DNA of 64,000 nucleotides from Pseudomonas putida S13.1.2 (GTDB lineage: Bacteria > Pseudomonadota > Gammaproteobacteria > Pseudomonadales > Pseudomonadaceae). Below the pieces are notes generated by a model, which was not told the DNA's origin, did not search any database, and was given only the letters and a program-made list of their open reading frames with translations. The position numbers and the translations under genes were made by a program. The stretch spans positions 4,030,001-4,094,000 of the forward strand of contig NZ_CP010979.1 in NCBI RefSeq assembly GCF_000498395.2, written 5' to 3'. Below are positions 62,001 to 64,000 of the stretch, piece after piece (positions within the stretch are counted from its first letter, which is position 1; the number at the start of each line of letters is the position of its first letter).

Positions 62001-64000
62001 GACGCAGCAGGCAACATCCTCGCGACCGGTACCGTTGGCGCCGATGGCACCTTCGTCATTGCCCTGACTCCTGCCGTGAACGACGGCAGTACCCTGCAAG
62101 TCACCCTGACCGATGCTGCTGGCAATGTGTCGCAGCCGGGCTCGGTCACCTCTACCGACCTGCTGCCGCCTGCTCAACCGACTGACCTGGCCTTGGCCGA
62201 CGGCGTGACCTTCACCGGTCGCGGCGAACCGGGTGCCACCGTGCAAGTGCGTGATGCCGCCGGCACCCTTATCGGCACTGGCATCGTTGGCACCGACGGC
62301 CTGTTCAACGTTACCCTTGCACCCGCCCAGGCCAACGGCGAAGCACTGGACGTACGTCTGGTGGACACGGCCGGCAACACCTCTGCACCGCTTCAGTTCG
62401 ATGCCCCAGATATCACACCACCTGGCGCAGTAAGCAATATCGTGGTCGGCGCTGATGGCCTGGCCCTGAGTGGTCGCGGTGAAGCCGGTGCCACTGTCGA
62501 AGTGCGCGATGCCAACGGCACCGTGATCGGCACTGGCGTTGTCGCTGCCAACGGCACCTTCCTGATCGACCTCGACCCGGCGGTGCAGCCGGGCGAACAG
62601 CTGAGCCTGGTGCAGACCGACCCGAGCGGCAACGCTTCCGTGGCAGTCGAGTACGACGTACCGCTGACCACCGCGCCAGACAGCCCGAGCAACCTGGCCA
62701 TCGATGCCGACGGCACCACCCTCAGCGGTTCCGCGCCTGCCGGTACTCGCGTGGAGGTGCATGACGCCAACGGCACCCTGATCGGCAGCGCCATCGCCAA
62801 TGCCGATGGCACCTTCAGCATCGAGCTCAACCCCGCTCAAGCCAACGGCGAACTGCTGGATGTGGTCGCCATCGATGACAGCGGCGTTTCTTCGCTGCCG
62901 GCGCAGGTCACCGCGCCAGACATCACCGCGCCTGCCGCCCCGACTGACCTGGCTGTCAGCGCGGATGGTAGCGTGCTCACTGGCCGTGCCGAACCGGGCA
63001 GCACCGTGCGTATCGTTGCTGCCGACGGCAGCGAACTGGGCACTGCCGTGGTCGGCCCGACCGGTGTATTTAGCATCAGCCTTGCGCCGCCACAGGTAGA
63101 CGGTGAAGTCCTGCAGGCCACCGCGACCGATGCCGCCGGCAACACATCACCCACCAGCGAGGTTACCGCGCCGGACATCGACGGTGTCGATACCACGCCA
63201 CCGGCAGCCCCGACGGACCTGGTAATCGGCCTAGCCGGTAGCCAGCTGAGCGGGCGCGGCGAGCCTGGCACCACCGTGCAGGTACGCGATGCGGCAGGTA
63301 CTGTGCTGGCCACCGGCACTGTTGGCGCCGATGGCAGCTTCGCAGTTACCCTGGCCCCTGCCGTTACCGACGGCAGCGCGCTGCAAGTGACCCTGACCGA
63401 TGCCGCTGGCAACGTCTCGCCACCCGGTTCGGTCACCTCGCCGGACCTGCAGGCCCCTGCCCAGCCCACCGAGCTGGCCCTGGCTGACGGCGTGACCTTC
63501 ACCGGTCGCGGCGAACCGGGTGCTACCGTCCAGGTGCGTGATGCCGCAGGCACTCTCATCGGCACTGGCACTGTTGGCGCCGATGGCCTGTTCAGCTTGA
63601 CCCTGAACCCTGCGCAGGCCAATGGCGAAGCCTTGGATGTGCGCGTGGTGGATGCCGCCGGCAACAGCTCGGCGCCGCTGCAATTCGATGCACCGGACAT
63701 CACCCCGCCTGGCGCAGTAAGCAATATCGTGGTCGGCGCTGATGGCCTGGCCCTGAGTGGCCGTGGCGAGCCGGGTGCAACGGTCGAAGTGCGCGATGCC
63801 ACCGGCACCGTGATCGGCACCGGTGTGGTCGCCGACAACGGCACCTTCCTGATCAACCTCGACCCGGCGGCGCAGCCGGGCGAACAGCTGAGCCTGGTGC
63901 AGACTGACCCAAGCGGCAACACTTCCGTTGCCCTTGAATACGATGTACCACTGACCACTGCACCGGTCAGCCCGAGCAACCTGGCTGTCGATGCCGACGG
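56025..64000 (+). CDS. lapF: Large biofilm adhesin LapF (5' part; runs off the window)
   Basis: ATG at 56025 behind GGGAG; 2658 codons open to the window end. Residues 1-110 form a BapA-prefix-like domain (QDLIVTLKSGEKVTIGNFF), 119-140 a hydrophobic stretch (WAIAGLSLLGVGGAAAAA), 141-151 a Gly/Ser linker. From ~152 onward come Ig-like repeats of 84-89 residues with the core TLSGRGEPGATVEVRDA and DAAGN: 29 complete and one begun. From S504 they recur as five-domain units with an exact 429-residue period (S504, S933, S1362, S1791, S2220, S2649). LapF is a type I secreted surface protein that mediates cell-cell contacts in mature P. putida biofilms. The secretion signal and C-terminal domain lie outside the window. 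Confidence 0.93.
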   Translation, partial: MDNIVVADKQSEVATQSAWGNINLKGPGVVQMPVSPDKVATVTQRGQDLIVTLKSGEKVTIGNFFAVDQAGVGSDIVFVGEDGTLWHAQYDAAAFTGFTFEDVASLDELVAGIGTAGSAMPTWAIAGLSLLGVGGAAAAANNGGGGSSGGSDPDTTAPATPIDLLVSPDGLRLTGRGEAGTTVNIRDAAGNLIGSGTVGADGSFNVTLNPPQVNSENLEVTLTDGAGNASAPGTVTAPDATAPLAPTDLAINEQGTTLSGRAEPGSTVSVRGAGGVLLGTAVAGADGQFSITLQPPQTDGQALDVSAADAAGNTSPAASITAPDVDTPDTTAPDQPTDLALANGVTLTGRGEPGATVQVRDAAGNLIGSGLVNADGTFNLTLSPAQANGEALDIRQVDAAGNSSIPLEFTAPDITPPEAVTDILVGPGGTALSGRGEAGATVEVRDANGNVIGSGVVSANGTFLIDLDPAVQPGEQLSLVQTDPSGNASVAVEYDVPLTTAPDSPSNLAIDADGTTLSGSAPAGTRVEVHDANGTLIGSAIANADGTFSIELNPAQANGELLDVVAIDDSGVSSLPAQVTAPDITAPAAPTDLAVSADGSVITGRAEPGSTVRIVAADGSELGTAVVGPTGVFSINLAPPQVDGEVLQATATDAAGNTSPTSAVTAPDIDGVDTTPPAAPTDLVVGLAGSQLSGRGEAGTTVQVRDAAGNVLATGTVGADGTFVIALTPAVNDGSTLQVTLTDAAGNISQPGSVTSTDLLPPAQPTDLALADGVTFTGRGEPGATVQVRDAAGTLIGTGTVGADGLFSLTLNPAQANGEALDVRVVDAAGNSSAPLQFDAPDITPPEAVSNIVVGAGGTALSGRGEPGATVEVRDANGTVIGTGVVGDNGTFLIDLDPAVQPGEQLSLVQTDPSGNASVAVEYDVPLTTAPDSPSNLAIDADGTTLTGTAPAGSRVEVHDANGTLIGSAIANADGTFSIELNPAQANGELLDVVAIDESGVSSLPAQVTAPDITAPAAPTDLAVSADGSVITGRAEPGSTVRIVAADGSELGTAVVGPTGVFSINLAPPQVDGEVLQATATDAAGNTSPTSAVTAPDIDGVDTTPPAAPTDLVVGLAGSQLSGRGEAGTTVQVRDAAGNVLATGTVGADGTFVIDLTPAVNDGSTLQVTLTDAAGNVSQPGSVTSTDLLPPAQPTDLALADGVTFTGRGEPGATVQVRDAAGTLIGTGTVGADGLFSLTLNPAQANGEALDVRVVDAAGNSSAPLQFDAPDITPPDAVSNIVVGADGLALSGRGEPGATVEVRDANGTVIGTGVVGDNGTFLIDLDPAVQPGEQLSLVQTDPSGNASVAVEYDVPLTTAPDSPSNLAIDADGTTLTGTAPAGSRVEVHDANGTLIGSAIANADGTFSIELNPAQANGELLDVVAIDESGVSSLPAQVTAPDITAPAAPTELAVSADGTVLTGRAEPGSTVRIVAADGSELGTAVVGPTGVFSINLNPPQLDGEVLQATATDAAGNTSVATSVTAPDIDGGDTTPPEAPTDLVIGLAGSQLSGRGEAGTTVQVRDAAGTVLATGTVDADGSFAVTLAPAVTDGSALQVTLTDAAGNVSPPGSVTSPDLQAPAQPTELALADGVTFTGRGEPGATVQVRDAAGTLIGTGTVGADGLFSLTLNPAQANGEALDVRLVDGAGNSSAPLQFDAPDITPPEAVSNIVVGAGGTALSGRGEPGATVEVRDANGTVIGTGVVGDNGTFLIDLDPAVQPGEQLSLVQTDPSGNASVAVEYDVPLTTAPDSPSNLAIDADGTTLSGSAPAGTRVEVHDANGTLIGSAIANADGTFSIELNPAQANGELLDVVAIDDSGVSSLPAQVTAPDITAPAAPTELAVSADGTVLTGRAEPGSTVRIVAADGSELGTAVVGPTGVFSINLAPPQIDGEVLQATATDAAGNTSVASSVTAPDIDGGDTTPPDAPIDLIIGLAGSQLSGRGEAGTTVQVRDAAGNILATGTVGADGTFVIALTPAVNDGSTLQVTLTDAAGNVSQPGSVTSTDLLPPAQPTDLALADGVTFTGRGEPGATVQVRDAAGTLIGTGIVGTDGLFNVTLAPAQANGEALDVRLVDTAGNTSAPLQFDAPDITPPGAVSNIVVGADGLALSGRGEAGATVEVRDANGTVIGTGVVAANGTFLIDLDPAVQPGEQLSLVQTDPSGNASVAVEYDVPLTTAPDSPSNLAIDADGTTLSGSAPAGTRVEVHDANGTLIGSAIANADGTFSIELNPAQANGELLDVVAIDDSGVSSLPAQVTAPDITAPAAPTDLAVSADGSVLTGRAEPGSTVRIVAADGSELGTAVVGPTGVFSISLAPPQVDGEVLQATATDAAGNTSPTSEVTAPDIDGVDTTPPAAPTDLVIGLAGSQLSGRGEPGTTVQVRDAAGTVLATGTVGADGSFAVTLAPAVTDGSALQVTLTDAAGNVSPPGSVTSPDLQAPAQPTELALADGVTFTGRGEPGATVQVRDAAGTLIGTGTVGADGLFSLTLNPAQANGEALDVRVVDAAGNSSAPLQFDAPDITPPGAVSNIVVGADGLALSGRGEPGATVEVRDATGTVIGTGVVADNGTFLINLDPAAQPGEQLSLVQTDPSGNTSVALEYDVPLTTAPVSPSNLAVDAD
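57534..63968 (+). repeat. Five tandem 1287-bp higher-order repeats inside lapF
   Basis: The sequence AGCCCGAGCAACCTGGC recurs at 57534, 58821, 60108, 61395, 62682 and (diverged) 63969, each 1287 bp apart with no indel. Each unit codes for five different Ig-like domains of 86, 89, 86, 84 and 84 residues. Adjacent units share long identical blocks, for example 57732-58132 and 59019-59419 (401 bp). Confidence 0.95.

Noticed and set aside
55902..62840. 2312-codon open frame on the minus strand opposite lapF
   Set aside because: It is the antisense shadow of the repetitive, GC-biased lapF frame. Its low-complexity sequence follows the 429-residue repeat, it has no recognisable domain, and the plus-strand frame has the adhesin N-terminus, RBS and domain structure.
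57534..64000. CRISPR-like periodic repeats
   Set aside because: The period is 1287 bp (or ~255 bp per domain), in frame and coding; there are no short direct repeats with unique spacers.

Overview
The window is high-GC chromosomal DNA from a Pseudomonas of the P. putida group. This follows from gene order (isc cluster to ndk-rlmN-pilW-rodZ-ispG-hisS-yfgM-bamB-der; yajC-secDF; tgt-queA; cyoABCDE), from many 35-bp REP elements of the GTGG-GAGC type, and from a giant repetitive adhesin at the right edge whose N-terminus and Ig-like repeats match LapF. No genome search was possible, so the species call rests on recognition.

Region 1 (1-25.2 kb, almost all minus strand) is housekeeping. Read in transcription order it holds queA-tgt and yajC-secD-secF (preprotein translocase accessories, ending in a clear terminator), a glycine-zipper outer-membrane-type protein, suhB (plus strand, with its own promoter and terminator), divergent trmJ-cysE, then iscR-iscS-iscU-iscA-hscB-hscA-fdx-iscX with two tandem IscR-type sites over the iscR promoter. 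It continues with ndk, rlmN, pilW, rodZ, ispG, hisS, yfgM, bamB and der, then a methionine aminotransferase, an omega-amidase-like nitrilase, and the 3' end of a flavoprotein reductase. Fe-S assembly (isc) sits directly upstream of the Fe-S enzymes RlmN and IspG.

Region 2 (26.3-46.3 kb) is accessory and mixed. It holds tRNA-Leu(CAA) with a near-consensus promoter and terminator, a trypsin-like lipoprotein, a GNAT enzyme, a HigBA/HI1419-1420-type toxin-antitoxin pair with a palindrome inside its promoter, and a bestrophin-like channel. Next comes a four-gene PhnCDE-like ABC importer divergent from selD-selU, best read as a selenium uptake and tRNA selenation module. Then come a LprI-like protein, a membrane protein, a TonB receptor-FecR-FecI surface-signalling set, a RimL-type acetyltransferase, a RAYT transposase flanked by ~220-bp inverted repeats built of REPs, a small two-gene DUF3077-type operon, a YkgJ-like Cys-cluster protein, a Tle-like alpha/beta hydrolase and alaC.

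Region 3 (46.6-55.8 kb) is respiration and nitrosative stress: cyoABCDE (cytochrome bo3 ubiquinol oxidase) with an ANR/FNR-type box in its long upstream region, dsbB, and divergent hmp (flavohaemoglobin) and norR (NO-sensing sigma54 activator) sharing a palindromic candidate operator.

Region 4 (56.0-64.0 kb, plus strand) is the first 2658 codons of the LapF-type biofilm adhesin: an N-terminal BapA-prefix-like domain, a hydrophobic segment, then 29 complete Ig-like repeats. Of these, 25 are organised as a higher-order unit of five domains with an exact 1287-bp (429-residue) period. The gene runs off the window.
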